From Chromatiales bacterium (lineage in GTDB: Bacteria; Pseudomonadota; Gammaproteobacteria; CAMYNG01), in assembly GCA_027005735.1 (NCBI GenBank), contig JALTLF010000151.1, positions 1 through 53,202 on the forward strand: a DNA stretch of 53,202 bases. The letters run 5' to 3'. Positions 40,219 to 49,465 of this stretch are shown one piece after another (position 1 is the stretch's first letter; every line of letters starts with the position of its first letter). A program made the translations under genes and the position numbers. The notes below the pieces were generated by a model that saw nothing but the letters and a program-made list of their open reading frames with translations, searched no databases and had not been told where the DNA came from.

Positions 40219-40584
40219 CTAGCCCGCCAGCGCCGTGTTCATCTTGCTCACCAGCTCGGCCTCGTCCACCGGCTTGGTGATGTAGTCCTTGGCGCCCTGG
40301 CGAAGACCCCAGACGCGATCCGTTTCCTGATCCTTGGTGGTCACGATGATGATGGGGATGTTCTGCGTTTCCGGATCCTTGGTCAGGGCGCGGGTGGCCT
40401 GGAAGCCGTTGAGCCCCGGCATCACCACGTCCATCAGGATGAGTTCCGGTTTTTCTTCCTTTGCCTTGGCGATACCGGACTCACCATCGGGCGCCGTGCT
40501 CACCGTGTGCCCGTTCTTTTCCAGCATCCCCTTCAGCACATGGGCCTCGGTGGGCGAATCGTCAACTACCAGTATGCGTGCCAT
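40219..40584 (-). CDS. pilH: CheY-like response regulator PilH
   Basis: A 121-residue stand-alone receiver. Asp8/Asp9 bind Mg2+, Asp52 (LMDVVMPG) is the phospho-acceptor and Lys104 (ITKPV) completes the site. In Pseudomonas PilH opposes PilG, affecting pilus retraction control and phosphate flow from ChpA. A strong AGGAG precedes the ATG. It is 86 bp downstream of pilG. Confidence 0.94.
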   Translation of the reverse strand: MARILVVDDSPTEAHVLKGMLEKNGHTVSTAPDGESGIAKAKEEKPELILMDVVMPGLNGFQATRALTKDPETQNIPIIIVTTKDQETDRVWGLRQGAKDYITKPVDEAELVSKMNTALAG

Positions 40585-40670
40585 ATCAGACTCCTGAAAA
40601 CTTCCAACTCGTTGTTCGACTATACCAGCTGGCCCGATGCCGGCTCTGTAACCCTGGTACCGTGTTTCCG

Positions 40671-41054
40671 TCAGGCCAGTACATGCTTTCTGATCGCACC
40701 CAGCAGTTCATCCTTGGTGAAGGGCTTGGTCAGGTACTCCTCCGACCCCACGATTCTCCCCCTCGCCCTGTCAAACAAACCGTCCTTGCTCGACAACATG
40801 ATCACCGGCGTCTTGCTGAAGACCTTGTTGTTCTTGATCAGACGCGTGGTCTGATAACCGTCGAGGCGCGGCATCATGATGTCGACAAAAATGATATCCG
40901 GATTGTTGTCCGCGATTTTCGACAATGCCTCGAAACCGTCCGTTGCGGTTATCACCTCGCAACCGGCCTTTTTCAATAAGGTCTCGGCCGTCCTGCGGAT
41001 GGTCTTGGAGTCATCGATGACCATGACCTTGAGACCCTGTATTCCGTCATCCAT
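40671..41054 (-). CDS. pilG: CheY-like response regulator PilG
   Basis: A 127-residue receiver. GLKVMVIDDSKTIRRTAETL is nearly diagnostic of PilG. Mg2+ site Asp14/Asp15, phospho-acceptor Asp58 (VDIMMPRLDG), Lys110 (LTKPF). In Pseudomonas PilG promotes pilus extension and cAMP signalling through FimL/FimV. Upstream in-frame starts exist (TTG at 41087, ATG at 41072), but the ATG at 41054 gives an N-terminus of family length. An AT-rich TATATAAA patch at about 41093-41103 probably holds the -10 of the whole pil-chp operon. Confidence 0.93.
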   Translation of the reverse strand: MDDGIQGLKVMVIDDSKTIRRTAETLLKKAGCEVITATDGFEALSKIADNNPDIIFVDIMMPRLDGYQTTRLIKNNKVFSKTPVIMLSSKDGLFDRARGRIVGSEEYLTKPFTKDELLGAIRKHVLA

Positions 41055-41104
41055 TGTCTGCTCTGCCAGCATGTTCGTATTCTGCAATTATTGCATTTAT
41101 ATAG

Positions 41105-41522
41105 TATCCGCTTCGCGTCCGCTTGCGCCTCGCGGCGGCGCGTCCGCAAGCCCCCTTCTCACCGAGCCGGGAACCGCCCCCACGCGCCGCCCCGCCCCAC
41201 GGGGGTTCCGCGCGCAAGACACGATTCTCCGATATTTAACACAAATTTGAGAAACAATCCATAAGTACCCATATAATATAGGATATTTTGCAATTACCCT
41301 GTGTCAAGCAATGGAATGAAAAAAGCGGCCCGCGCCGAAGGGCGTATTACCCTGTATCCCACCCGCAATTGTCTGTATCGTCCATCGCCGGACCGGACTT
41401 AATGCTACGGGCGGATTAATCCTTCTTTTTTGGGCGTCTTTTCCAACGCCAGCGGCAAACCGCCGTAGGACAACGGGTTCCGGGCCCCTCGGGCATACTC
41501 ACGGAGCATACTGGAAACGAAC
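41105..41522. other. Non-coding region between divergent pilG and gshB
   Basis: No gene is well supported. 41105-41230 is GC-rich with a short inverted repeat (GCTTGCG / CGCAAGC). 41231-41295 is an AT-rich island containing a perfect TATAAT (41272-41277, plus strand) with TTGAGA 19 bases upstream, a candidate promoter towards gshB. ATTACCCTGT occurs twice (41293-41302 and 41346-41355), spaced 53 bp or about five helical turns. A 28-codon ORF (41316-41402) lacks a spaced ribosome-binding site. Confidence 0.45.
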
Positions 41523-42482
41523 ATGACACGCAGACTGGCCGTCATCATGGATCCCATCGGCGAAATCAGCTTCGCCAAGGACACCACCCTTGCCATGCTG
41601 CTGGAGGCCCAGCAGCGGGGCTGGCAGCTGTTCCACCTCGCACCGGGGGACCTCGCCCTGGAGGGCGGGCGCGTGCTGGCCACCGCCCAGCCCCTCAGCG
41701 TGGCCGACGATCCGGCGGACTGGTATTCCCTCGGCGAGGCCCACCGCTTCCCGCTGGCGGACATGGACCTGGTCCTCATGCGCAAGGATCCGCCCTTCGA
41801 CATGGACTACATCTACTGCACCTACCTGCTGGAGCTGGCGGAGGCCGATGGCGTGCTGGTGGTCAACCGGCCGCAGAGCCTGCGCGACTGCAACGAGAAG
41901 CTCTTCGCCGCCTGGTTCCCCCGGTGCATGCCCGAGACCCTGGTGGCGGCACGCGCCGCGCCCCTGCGCGACTTCGTCGCCCGCCTCGGCGATGTCATCC
42001 TCAAGCCCCTCGGCGGCATGGGCGGGGCCTCGGTGTTCCGTCTGCGCGCCGACGATCCCAACATCAACGTGGTCATCGAGACCCTCACCGGCCACGGCCG
42101 CCACCTCGTCATGGCGCAGCGCTACCTGCCCGAGATCCGCGACGGCGACAAGCGCATCATCCTCATCGACGGCGAGCCGGTGCCGGGCGTGCTGGCGCGC
42201 ATCCCCGCGCCCGGCGAGACCCGCGCCAACCTCGCCACCGGCGGCCGCGGCGAGGCGGTGGCGCTGAGCGAACGGGACCGCTGGATCTGCGCCCAGATCG
42301 GCCCCGAGTTGCGCCGCCGTGGCCTGCTGTTCGTGGGCATCGACGTCATCGGCGACTACCTCACCGAGATCAATGTCACCAGCCCCACCGGCGTGCGCCA
42401 GATCGACGCCCTCTTCGGCCTCAACGTCAGCGGCCGGCTGTTCGATACCATCGAGGCGCGCCTCGCGGAGGCCGGCCGCTGA
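41523..42482 (+). CDS. gshB: Glutathione synthetase
   Basis: A 319-residue ATP-grasp ligase joining gamma-glutamylcysteine and glycine. MDPIGEISFAKDTT at the N-terminus, MRKDPPFDMDY, KPLGGMGGASVFR and the C-terminal EINVTSPTG motif match GshB. Next to pilG, as in Pseudomonas, but on the opposite strand from the pil genes. Its stop overlaps the apbE ATG (TGATG). Confidence 0.96.
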   Translation: MTRRLAVIMDPIGEISFAKDTTLAMLLEAQQRGWQLFHLAPGDLALEGGRVLATAQPLSVADDPADWYSLGEAHRFPLADMDLVLMRKDPPFDMDYIYCTYLLELAEADGVLVVNRPQSLRDCNEKLFAAWFPRCMPETLVAARAAPLRDFVARLGDVILKPLGGMGGASVFRLRADDPNINVVIETLTGHGRHLVMAQRYLPEIRDGDKRIILIDGEPVPGVLARIPAPGETRANLATGGRGEAVALSERDRWICAQIGPELRRRGLLFVGIDVIGDYLTEINVTSPTGVRQIDALFGLNVSGRLFDTIEARLAEAGR

Positions 42483-43582
42483 TGCCCGTCGCAAGACGCC
42501 GGATCCCTGCCCGCCGCGCGGCGCGGCCGTGGGTGCTGCTGCTCGCCGGCCTGTTCGCCGGCCTGCTCGCCGCCTGTGAGCGCACCCCGCCACCGCCCAC
42601 ACCGCCGGCGACCACGCAAGCGGTGTTCTTCAGTTTCGGCACCCTGGTCTCGGTGGAGCTCTGGGGCACCTCCCCCGAACTCGGCCGGCAGGCGCTGGCC
42701 GCCATCGAGGGTGACCTCAACTACATGCACTTCGCCTGGCACGCCTGGAAACCCGGCTCGCTGGGGCGGGTCAACCAGCTGCTCGCCACCGGCGCGTGGT
42801 TCACGGCCAATCCCTCGGTGCTGCCGCTGGTCAAGCGCGCCCACGCCCTGTGGCGACGCAGCGGCGGCCTGTTCAACCCCGCCATGGGCGAGCTGCTGGC
42901 CCTGTGGGGCTTCCAGTCGGACGCGCCGCCCCAGGGGCCGCCGCCGTCCGCCGAGGCCATCGCCGCCTGGCTTGCCAGCGCGCCGCGGCCCGATGACCTG
43001 GAGATGGACGGCCTGCGCCTGCGCAGCCGCAACCCCCACCTGCGTCTGGATCTCGGCGGCATCGCCAAGGGCTATGCCCTGGCGCAGATCGCCGACAACC
43101 TCCGCGACATGGGCGTGCCCGCCGCCATCCTCAACGCCGGCGGCGATCTCTATGCCTGGGGCCGTCCCGGCGAGCGCCCCTGGCGCATCGGCATTCGCCA
43201 CCCGCGCCGCGCGGGGATCATCGCCACCCTGGACATCCGCGGCGCGGAGGCGGTGTTCACCTCCGGCGACTACGAACGCTACGTGGAGTACGCTGGCCAC
43301 CGCTACCCCCACATCCTCGACCCGCGCACCGGCTACCCCGCCGAGGGCGTGCAGGCCGTGACCGTGATCCACGCCGATCCCACCCTCGCCGACGCCGCCG
43401 CCACCGCCCTCTACGTCGCTGGCGTCAGGGACTGGCCGCGCGCGGCGGTGGCCATGGGCGTGCGCGAGATACTGCTCATCGACGCCGAGGGGCGCCTCTA
43501 CCTCACCCCCGAGATGCGCCAGCGCCTGCGCTTCGTCCCCGACGCGCCGAGGCCGGTGGTGGTCCACCTGCCGGCCTCGTGA
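42482..43582 (+). CDS. apbE: ApbE-family FAD:protein FMN transferase, lipoprotein
   Basis: A 366-residue lipoprotein (lipobox LLAAC, Cys32) facing the periplasm. ApbE enzymes move FMN from FAD onto Thr residues of flavoproteins such as Rnf or Nqr subunits. Family motifs are visible: DLGGIAKGYALAQ, LNAGGDLYAWG, FTSGDYERY and HILDPRTGYPAEG. It is translationally coupled to gshB through the TGATG overlap. No Rnf/Nqr target is in the window. In the Pseudomonas order gshB is followed directly by the tonB-like gene, so this looks like an insertion. Confidence 0.93.
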   Translation: MPVARRRIPARRAARPWVLLLAGLFAGLLAACERTPPPPTPPATTQAVFFSFGTLVSVELWGTSPELGRQALAAIEGDLNYMHFAWHAWKPGSLGRVNQLLATGAWFTANPSVLPLVKRAHALWRRSGGLFNPAMGELLALWGFQSDAPPQGPPPSAEAIAAWLASAPRPDDLEMDGLRLRSRNPHLRLDLGGIAKGYALAQIADNLRDMGVPAAILNAGGDLYAWGRPGERPWRIGIRHPRRAGIIATLDIRGAEAVFTSGDYERYVEYAGHRYPHILDPRTGYPAEGVQAVTVIHADPTLADAAATALYVAGVRDWPRAAVAMGVREILLIDAEGRLYLTPEMRQRLRFVPDAPRPVVVHLPAS

Positions 43583-43654
43583 TGTCGCGCGGATCACCCC
43601 GCGGGGGAAACACCGCGTTTGCATCAGGAGGTCATTGCCGAAAGGGCGCGGGCT

Positions 43655-43685
43655 CACTGTCGTTTTGTCCACCGCACGCTATAAT
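43655..43685 (+). promoter_or_regulatory. Candidate promoter of the tonB-like gene
   Basis: A perfect TATAAT (43680-43685) lies about 30 bp before the start codon; the hexamer 17 bases upstream (CTGTCG) is a poor -35. The location between apbE and tonB fits a separate transcription start. Confidence 0.45.
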
Positions 43686-43714
43686 CCCGGCCAACACTCA
43701 TCGACGCGGATAAC

Positions 43715-44644
43715 GTGAACGCCACTGCCATGCTCAACCCGGGACCCGCGCCCGCCGGCAATCGCCGTAGCCCGGCGGGCGTCAGCGACGCCGACCGCCT
43801 CGGCCTGACCCTGTTCCTCGCCCTCGCCCTGCATACCATCATTATTCTCGGCGTCAGTTTCACCACCGGTGAAGACGGCGAGCCTCCGGTGCTGAACATG
43901 GAGATCACCCTGGTCACCCAGCGCAGCAACGAGGCCCCCGAGGACGCCGACTACCTCGCCCAGGACAACCAGCTCGGCGGGGGCAACACCCCCGAGCGCG
44001 TGCGCGCCATGAGTCCCTTCTCCAACCCCAACCCGGTGCCGGAGGAGGGTTTCGCCCCGGACAGCCGCCCGCAGCTGACCACCCCGCCGCTGGAGGAACA
44101 GGCCCCGCAGACCGAGATCATTACCGCCGCACGCGCGCCGCGCACGGTGGGCAGCACGCCCCACGAGGATCCCGTGCCGGTCACGGCGCAGACCCCCACC
44201 GCCGCGCAGATCTTCGAGCGCAGCCGCGAGATCGCGCGGCTCGCCGCCGAGATCAACCGCCTCAAGCAGACCTACCAGGAGACGCCGCGCCACACCCACG
44301 TCAACGGCGCCAACGCCCGCCAGTACCGCTTCGCCGCCTACATGGACGCCTGGCGCGCCAAGGTGGAACGGGTGGGCAACCTCAACTACCCCGAGGAGGC
44401 CATTCGCCGGAACCTCTCCGGCAGCCTGCTGCTCGACGTGGCCATCAATGCCGACGGCAGCCTCAACGAGGTGCGCATCCTGCGCTCCTCCGGCGAGCCC
44501 GTGCTCGACGAGGCGGCCATGCGCATCGTCAGGATGGCGGCGCCCTTCCCGCCCCTGCCGCAGGACATCAAGCAGGACACCGACATCCTGCACATCCCGC
44601 GCGTGTGGCGCTTCAAGAATACCGGCCGCCTGTCCTTCAACTGA
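43715..44644 (+). CDS. TonB-family energy transducer
   Basis: A 309-residue TonB-like protein. An N-terminal membrane helix (about 29-49) carries a His (His40), as in TonB where it contacts ExbB/ExbD. A Pro/Glu-rich periplasmic spacer follows. The C-terminal TonB domain (about 225-305) has YPEEAIRRNLSGSLLLDV and VWRFKNTGRL. The start is GTG at 43715; an ATG at 43730 is an alternative. This corresponds to the tonB-like gene next to gshB/algH in Pseudomonas (PA0406), implicated there in twitching. No exbBD nearby. Confidence 0.88.
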   Translation: MNATAMLNPGPAPAGNRRSPAGVSDADRLGLTLFLALALHTIIILGVSFTTGEDGEPPVLNMEITLVTQRSNEAPEDADYLAQDNQLGGGNTPERVRAMSPFSNPNPVPEEGFAPDSRPQLTTPPLEEQAPQTEIITAARAPRTVGSTPHEDPVPVTAQTPTAAQIFERSREIARLAAEINRLKQTYQETPRHTHVNGANARQYRFAAYMDAWRAKVERVGNLNYPEEAIRRNLSGSLLLDVAINADGSLNEVRILRSSGEPVLDEAAMRIVRMAAPFPPLPQDIKQDTDILHIPRVWRFKNTGRLSFN

Positions 44645-44774
44645 GCCCCCGGGGCACCCGGCCACGGCGGGCCTTGAAACGCCAGCGCGCCGCCCCACAT
44701 GCTTTGCTGAACCCCGAGGATGCGCAGGCGTGACGCGCCTTGCGCCATGCAGTTTTCTACCCGATACTTGAACC

Positions 44775-45338
44775 ATGGCCAATGAACGCCTCAGCAATCA
44801 GTTCCTGATTGCCATGCCCAACCTGGCAGACCCCAACTTTTCCCGCACGGTCACCTATCTCTGTGACCACAACGAGGAAGGCGCCATGGGGGTGGTGATC
44901 AATCGGCCCACCGATGTCTCGCTGGCGGATATCGTTGGCTACATGGGCCTCGAAGGCGACGAGGAACGCCTGCGCGAGATCCCCGTCTACCAGGGCGGAC
45001 CCGTGCAGGTGGAGCGCGGCTTCGTGCTGCACCGGCCGCTGGGCAACTGGGAGGCCACCCTGCCGGTCACCGACGAAATCGGCATTACCATGTCGCGCGA
45101 CATCGTCGAGGCCATCATCCGCGGCGAGGACATGCCGAAGGACTACCTCATCGCCCTTGGCTACGCCGGCTGGGGTTCCGGCCAGCTCGAGGAAGAGATG
45201 GCCGCCAATGCCTGGCTCAACGGCCCCGCCGATCCCGCCATTCTCTTCGAGAAACCCGTCGCCGAACGCTGGGCCCTGTCGGCCGCCGATCTCGGCGTCG
45301 ATCTCAGGCTCCTCTCCACCGACGCCGGACACGCATGA
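44775..45338 (+). CDS. algH: AlgH/YqgE family protein (DUF179)
   Basis: A 187-residue cytosolic protein with the invariant N-terminus LSNQFLIAMPNLADPNFSRTV and MGVVINRPT. YqgE/AlgH is widely conserved next to ruvX, but its biochemical role is unresolved; in Pseudomonas it was linked to alginate regulation. It overlaps ruvX by 4 bp (ATGA). Confidence 0.93.
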   Translation: MANERLSNQFLIAMPNLADPNFSRTVTYLCDHNEEGAMGVVINRPTDVSLADIVGYMGLEGDEERLREIPVYQGGPVQVERGFVLHRPLGNWEATLPVTDEIGITMSRDIVEAIIRGEDMPKDYLIALGYAGWGSGQLEEEMAANAWLNGPADPAILFEKPVAERWALSAADLGVDLRLLSTDAGHA

Positions 45339-45754
45339 GCGAGGCCCCCGCCACGGTGCTGGGTTTCGACTTTGGAACCCGGCGTATCGGCGTGGCCATT
45401 GGCCAGACCCTCACCGGCACCGCCCGCCCCCTGACCACCCTGCGCGCCCGCGAGGGCCAGCCCGACTGGCAGGAAGTGGCGCGCCTGCTGGACGACTGGC
45501 GCCCCCAGGCCTTCGTCGTCGGCCTGCCGGTGCACATGGACGGGCGCGAGCACGCGCGCACCGCGGCGGCGCGGCGCTTCGGCAACCGCCTGCACGGGCG
45601 CTTCGGCCTGCCGGTGATCTGGATCGACGAACGCCTGACCTCCGAGGAGGCCGAGCGGCAACTGCGTGACGCGGGGGGCGATACCGGGGAGGTGGATGCC
45701 GTGGCCGCGCAGCTCATCGTCCAGTCATGGCTGGATCGGCACCCCGGCTCATGA
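45335..45754 (+). CDS. ruvX: Putative pre-16S rRNA nuclease / Holliday junction resolvase-like RuvX (YqgF)
   Basis: A 139-residue RNase H-fold protein. The catalytic Asp12 is in LGFDFGTRRIGVA, and a second acidic motif lies in WIDERLTSEEAE. YqgF homologues process the 5' end of 16S rRNA in E. coli and resemble RuvC resolvases. It is coupled to algH; pyrR starts 15 bp after its stop. Confidence 0.94.
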   Translation: MSEAPATVLGFDFGTRRIGVAIGQTLTGTARPLTTLRAREGQPDWQEVARLLDDWRPQAFVVGLPVHMDGREHARTAAARRFGNRLHGRFGLPVIWIDERLTSEEAERQLRDAGGDTGEVDAVAAQLIVQSWLDRHPGS

Positions 45755-45769
45755 GAGAATCGCCCTTTA

Positions 45770-46273
45770 ATGCCTGACACCCTCGACGTACAAGCCCTGC
45801 TGGACGACATGGCCAGCCAGCTGCAGCACCTCCTGCAGCAGTCCGGTATTTCCGAACCCCTCATCATCGGCATCCATACCGGCGGCGTGTGGGTCGCCGA
45901 GGGCCTGCACCGGCGCCTCGGCTCCGAGCAGGCGCTGGGCACCCTCAGCATCACCTTCTACCGCGACGACTTCACCCGCATCGGCCTGCACCCCCAGGTG
46001 CGCCCCTCGGAACTGCCCTTCGACATCGACGAGCGCACCCTCATCCTGGTGGACGACGTACTGCATACCGGGCGCACCATTCGCGCGGCGCTGAACGAGA
46101 TCTTCGACTACGGCCGCCCGGCGCGGGTCATCCTCGCCACCCTGGTGGTACGCCCCGGGCGCGAGCTGCCCATCTGTGCCGATGTCACCGGCACCACCCT
46201 GGAACTGGGCGACAACGAGCACGTCAAGCTCACCGGCCCCGAGCCGCTGAAGCTGGAGATCCAGTCCACATGA
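45770..46273 (+). CDS. pyrR: PyrR-type regulator / uracil phosphoribosyltransferase
   Basis: A 167-residue type I phosphoribosyltransferase. The PRPP motif [13 protein letters not shown] and [13 protein letters not shown] are clear. In Gram-positives PyrR binds pyr mRNA to attenuate transcription; in Pseudomonas the pyrRBC' operon is also PyrR-controlled. I see no convincing anti-antiterminator in the 15-bp gap upstream, so any leader would be further 5'. It overlaps pyrB by 4 bp. Confidence 0.94.
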   Translation: MPDTLDVQALLDDMASQLQHLLQQSGISEPLIIGIHTGGVWVAEGLHRRLGSEQALGTLSITFYRDDFTRIGLHPQVRPSELPFDIDERTLILVDDVLHTGRTIRAALNEIFDYGRPARVILATLVVRPGRELPICADVTGTTLELGDNEHVKLTGPEPLKLEIQST

Positions 46274-47262
46274 CGACGCGCGACATCCAGCTCGATGACG
46301 ACGGCCGCCTGCGCCACCTGCTCACCATCGAGGGACTCAAGCGCCCCATCCTCACCGACATCCTCGACTACGCGGAGAACTTCGCCCCCGGTCCCGGCCA
46401 GTCGGTGAAGAAGGTGCCGCTGCTGCGCAGCAAGACCATCGCCAACCTGTTCTTCGAAGCCAGCACGCGCACGCGCACCACTTTCGAGCTGGCGGCCAAG
46501 CGCCTCTCGGCGGACGTGCTCAACGTCAACATCAACACCTCCTCCACGGTCAAGGGCGAGAGCCTGCTCGACATGCTGCGCAATCTCGAGGCCATGCACT
46601 GCGACATGTTCGTGGTGCGCCACAGCCGCAGCGGCGCGGCGCACTTCATCGCCCGCCACGTGGCGCCGCACATCAGCGTCATCAACGGCGGTGACGGCTC
46701 CCACGCCCACCCCACCCAGGCGATGCTGGACATGTTCACCATCCGCCGCCACAAGGGCGACTTCACCCGCCTGCGCGTGGCCATCGTCGGCGACATCCTG
46801 CACTCGCGCGTGGCGCGCTCGCAGATCCACGCGCTCACCACCCTCGGCGTGCCCGAGGTGAGGGTCATCGGTCCGCATACCCTCATCCCGAACGACGCGG
46901 AAAAACTGGGCGTGCACGTCTTCCACGACATGGAGGCCGGCCTGCGCGACTGCGACGTGGTCATCATGCTGCGCCTGCAACGCGAGCGCATGAGTGGCGC
47001 CCTGCTGCCCAGCGAGGCGGAATACTTTTCCTGTTACGGCCTCACACCGGCCAAGCTGGCGCTGGCGAAACCCGACGCCATCGTCATGCACCCGGGCCCC
47101 ATCAACCGCGGCGTGGAGATCGCCTCGGAGGTGGCCGACGGCCCGCAGTCGGTGATCCTCGAGCAGGTCACCAACGGTATCGCCGTGCGCATGGCCATCA
47201 TGGCCATGACCCTGGGCCGCCACCGCGGCGCGGAGAGCGGCGAGTCGGAGGGCGGCACATGA
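46270..47262 (+). CDS. pyrB: Aspartate carbamoyltransferase catalytic subunit
   Basis: A 330-residue ATCase, the committed step of pyrimidine synthesis. The carbamoyl-phosphate site FEASTRTRT and the aspartate-domain MLRLQRERM and MHPGPINRG motifs are present. The reading frame is open further upstream, but the ATG at 46270 overlaps the pyrR stop (ATGA) and fits the family start. No regulatory pyrI gene is present; the neighbouring PyrC' instead suggests the Pseudomonas-type PyrB-PyrC' dodecamer. Confidence 0.96.
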   Translation: MTTRDIQLDDDGRLRHLLTIEGLKRPILTDILDYAENFAPGPGQSVKKVPLLRSKTIANLFFEASTRTRTTFELAAKRLSADVLNVNINTSSTVKGESLLDMLRNLEAMHCDMFVVRHSRSGAAHFIARHVAPHISVINGGDGSHAHPTQAMLDMFTIRRHKGDFTRLRVAIVGDILHSRVARSQIHALTTLGVPEVRVIGPHTLIPNDAEKLGVHVFHDMEAGLRDCDVVIMLRLQRERMSGALLPSEAEYFSCYGLTPAKLALAKPDAIVMHPGPINRGVEIASEVADGPQSVILEQVTNGIAVRMAIMAMTLGRHRGAESGESEGGT

Positions 47263-48536
47263 AGCGCGTGCACATCCAGGGCGGCCACCTCGTCGACCCG
47301 GCCAACGGCATCGACGCGCCGCGGGACCTCTTCATCGCCGAGGGCCGCGTGGTGGCCGTGGGCGAGGCGCCGGCGGGCTTTGCCGCCGATCACCGCATCG
47401 ACGCCCGCGGGCTGACCGTGGTGCCGGGACTGGTGGACCTGCAGGCGCGCCTGCGCGAGCCGGGCCAGGAACACAAGGCCACCATCGCCTCGGAGAGCGC
47501 CGCCGCCGCCGCCGGGGGCATCACCACCCTGTGCGTGCCGCCCGACACCGAGCCGGTCATCGACACCCCGGCGGTGGTGGAACTCATCCACCAGCGCGCC
47601 GAGGCCGCGGGCCGCGCCCACATCGTACCGCTGGGGGCACTGACCCGGGCACTGGAAGGCCAGCAGTTGAGCGAGATGGCGGAGCTGCAACGGGTGGGCT
47701 GTGTGGGCATGAGCAACGCGCGCCGGCCGGTGAGCAACACCCTGGTGCTGCGCCGCGCGCTGGAGTATGCCGCCAGCCACGGCATCACCGTTTTCCTGCA
47801 GCCCTGCGATGCGCACCTTGCCAGCGAGGGCTGTGCCCACGAGGGCAGCATCAGCGCGCGCCTCGGCCTGCCCGGGATCCCTGCCTCCGCCGAGACCGTG
47901 GCGGTGGCGCAGATCCTCATGCTCATCGAGCAGACGGGCACGCGCGTGCACTTCGGCCAGCTCTCCACCGCGCGCGCGGCCAGCATGATCGCCCGCGCCC
48001 GCTACGACGGCCTGCCCATCAGCGCCGACGTCGCCGCCCACCACCTGCACCTGACGGACATGGACATCGGTTACTTCAACAGCAACTGCCACGTGGAGCC
48101 ACCCCTGCGCAGCGAGCGCGACCGCGACGGCCTGCGCGCGGCGCTGGCCAGGGGCACGCTGGACGCCATCTGCTCCGATCACCAGCCCCACGACGCCGAC
48201 GCCAAGCTGGCGCCCTTCTGCGACACCGAGCCCGGCATCAGCGCGCTGGAGACCTTCCTGCCGCTGGCCCTGCGCCTGGTCACCGACGGCGTGCTCGCCC
48301 TGCCGGATCTCGTCGCCCGCCTCACCTGCCAGCCGGCGGACATCCTCGGCATCGACGCCGGCCGCCTCGGCGTGGGCGACCGCGCCGACGTGTGCATCTT
48401 CGACGCCGGGGACCACTGGCGCGTGACCGGCGAGGCGCTGGTGAGCCGTGGCCGCAATACCCCCTTCGAGGGCTGGGACCTGCAGGGACGCGTCACCCAC
48501 ACCCTGCTCGACGGCCGCCTGGTGTACAGCGCATGA
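47259..48536 (+). CDS. Inactive dihydroorotase homologue PyrC'
   Basis: A 425-residue type I dihydroorotase-like protein that has lost catalytic residues. The zinc motif DxHxH at residues 60-64 reads DLQAR. The DDG ligand site reads SNAR (Asn153). The HCE/D motif reads PCD (Pro182), and the second His of HxxHxS is Gln (HFGQLS). Asp307 (SDHQPH) survives. In Pseudomonas such a PyrC' is needed as a structural partner for ATCase, and a separate active PyrC does the reaction. It overlaps both pyrB and the pyrK-like gene by 4 bp. Confidence 0.93.
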   Translation: MKRVHIQGGHLVDPANGIDAPRDLFIAEGRVVAVGEAPAGFAADHRIDARGLTVVPGLVDLQARLREPGQEHKATIASESAAAAAGGITTLCVPPDTEPVIDTPAVVELIHQRAEAAGRAHIVPLGALTRALEGQQLSEMAELQRVGCVGMSNARRPVSNTLVLRRALEYAASHGITVFLQPCDAHLASEGCAHEGSISARLGLPGIPASAETVAVAQILMLIEQTGTRVHFGQLSTARAASMIARARYDGLPISADVAAHHLHLTDMDIGYFNSNCHVEPPLRSERDRDGLRAALARGTLDAICSDHQPHDADAKLAPFCDTEPGISALETFLPLALRLVTDGVLALPDLVARLTCQPADILGIDAGRLGVGDRADVCIFDAGDHWRVTGEALVSRGRNTPFEGWDLQGRVTHTLLDGRLVYSA

Positions 48537-49402
48537 GCACGCGCAGCACCATCCACCTGGTCGAGGCCACGGTGCTCGAACACCACCACCTCGACGGCGA
48601 ACAACACATCCTGCGCGTGCAGGCCGACGACATCGCCGCCGACGCCCGTCCCGGCAGCTTCGCCCACATCACCTGCGATCCCTGCCTGCCCATGCGCCGT
48701 CCCATCTCCATCCTGCGCGCGGATCGCCGGCAGGGCTGGGTGGAATTTCTCTACAAGGTGGTGGGCGAAGGCACGCGGCGCCTGGCCGAGCGCGGGGAAG
48801 GCGAACTACTCAGTATCCTCGGGCCCATCGGCCGCCCCTTCAGTTTCGATACCGCGCGCCGGCGCCCGCTGCTCATCGGCGGTGGCGTGGGCATGCCACC
48901 CATGATCTTCCTCGCCGAGACAATGCGCGGGGAAAAAGACCTGCAGCCCTTCGTCATCCTCGGCTCCGAGGTGCCCTTCCCCTTCACCGCCCGCCCCTCC
49001 ACCGTCATGGTGCCGGGCATGCCCGAGGGCGTCATCGCCGCCATGCCGCTGCTGGAAGACCGGGGTATCGCCAGCCGGCTGGCCAGCACCCGGGGCTATG
49101 CCGGCTGCTTCGAGGGCTATGTCACCGATCTCGCCCGTCACTGGCTCGACGCGCTGGACGAGGAGGCCCGTGGGCAAGTGGAAGTCTTTGCCTGCGGCCC
49201 CCACCCCATGCTCGAAGCCGTCGCCCGGCTGGCGCGCGACTACAATCTCCCCTGCCAGGTCTCCATGGAAGAATTCATGGCCTGCGGCGTCGGCGGCTGC
49301 GCCGGCTGCGTGGTGGAAGTGCAGACCGAAACCGGCCCGGCGATGAAACGCGTGTGCGTGGACGGGCCGGTGTTCGAGGCGGGGGAGGTTTTTCCGTTTT
49401 AG
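48533..49402 (+). CDS. PyrK-like dihydroorotate dehydrogenase electron-transfer subunit
   Basis: A 289-residue FAD/[2Fe-2S] reductase subunit. The FAD domain has MRRPISIL; the NAD domain has LLIGGGVGMPP and FACGPHPML. Near the C-terminus the cluster motif CGVGGCAGC plus a downstream Cys (KRVCVDG) binds 2Fe-2S. PyrK normally partners class 1B PyrD to pass electrons to NAD+, yet no pyrD lies next to it. Gammaproteobacteria usually use quinone-linked class 2 PyrD. It is coupled to pyrC' (ATGA overlap), so a pyrimidine role is likely. A different NAD(P)H-ferredoxin reductase function is possible. Confidence 0.88.
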   Translation: MSTRSTIHLVEATVLEHHHLDGEQHILRVQADDIAADARPGSFAHITCDPCLPMRRPISILRADRRQGWVEFLYKVVGEGTRRLAERGEGELLSILGPIGRPFSFDTARRRPLLIGGGVGMPPMIFLAETMRGEKDLQPFVILGSEVPFPFTARPSTVMVPGMPEGVIAAMPLLEDRGIASRLASTRGYAGCFEGYVTDLARHWLDALDEEARGQVEVFACGPHPMLEAVARLARDYNLPCQVSMEEFMACGVGGCAGCVVEVQTETGPAMKRVCVDGPVFEAGEVFPF

Positions 49403-49465
49403 CCGGGTTCTTTCTGAACCTTTATTTCAAGTTTTAAAAGGTGCTTTTTCGCTCGCACTGCGAGC

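Noticed and set aside
43635-43718. TTG-initiated 27-codon ORF after AGGAGG (43626-43631), ending on the tonB GTG
   Set aside because: Spacing from AGGAGG to TTG is only three bases, and the candidate tonB promoter lies inside it.
44738-44767. TTGCGC-17-GATACT promoter before algH
   Set aside because: It would start transcription at the ATG itself (leaderless) and has poor consensus matches.
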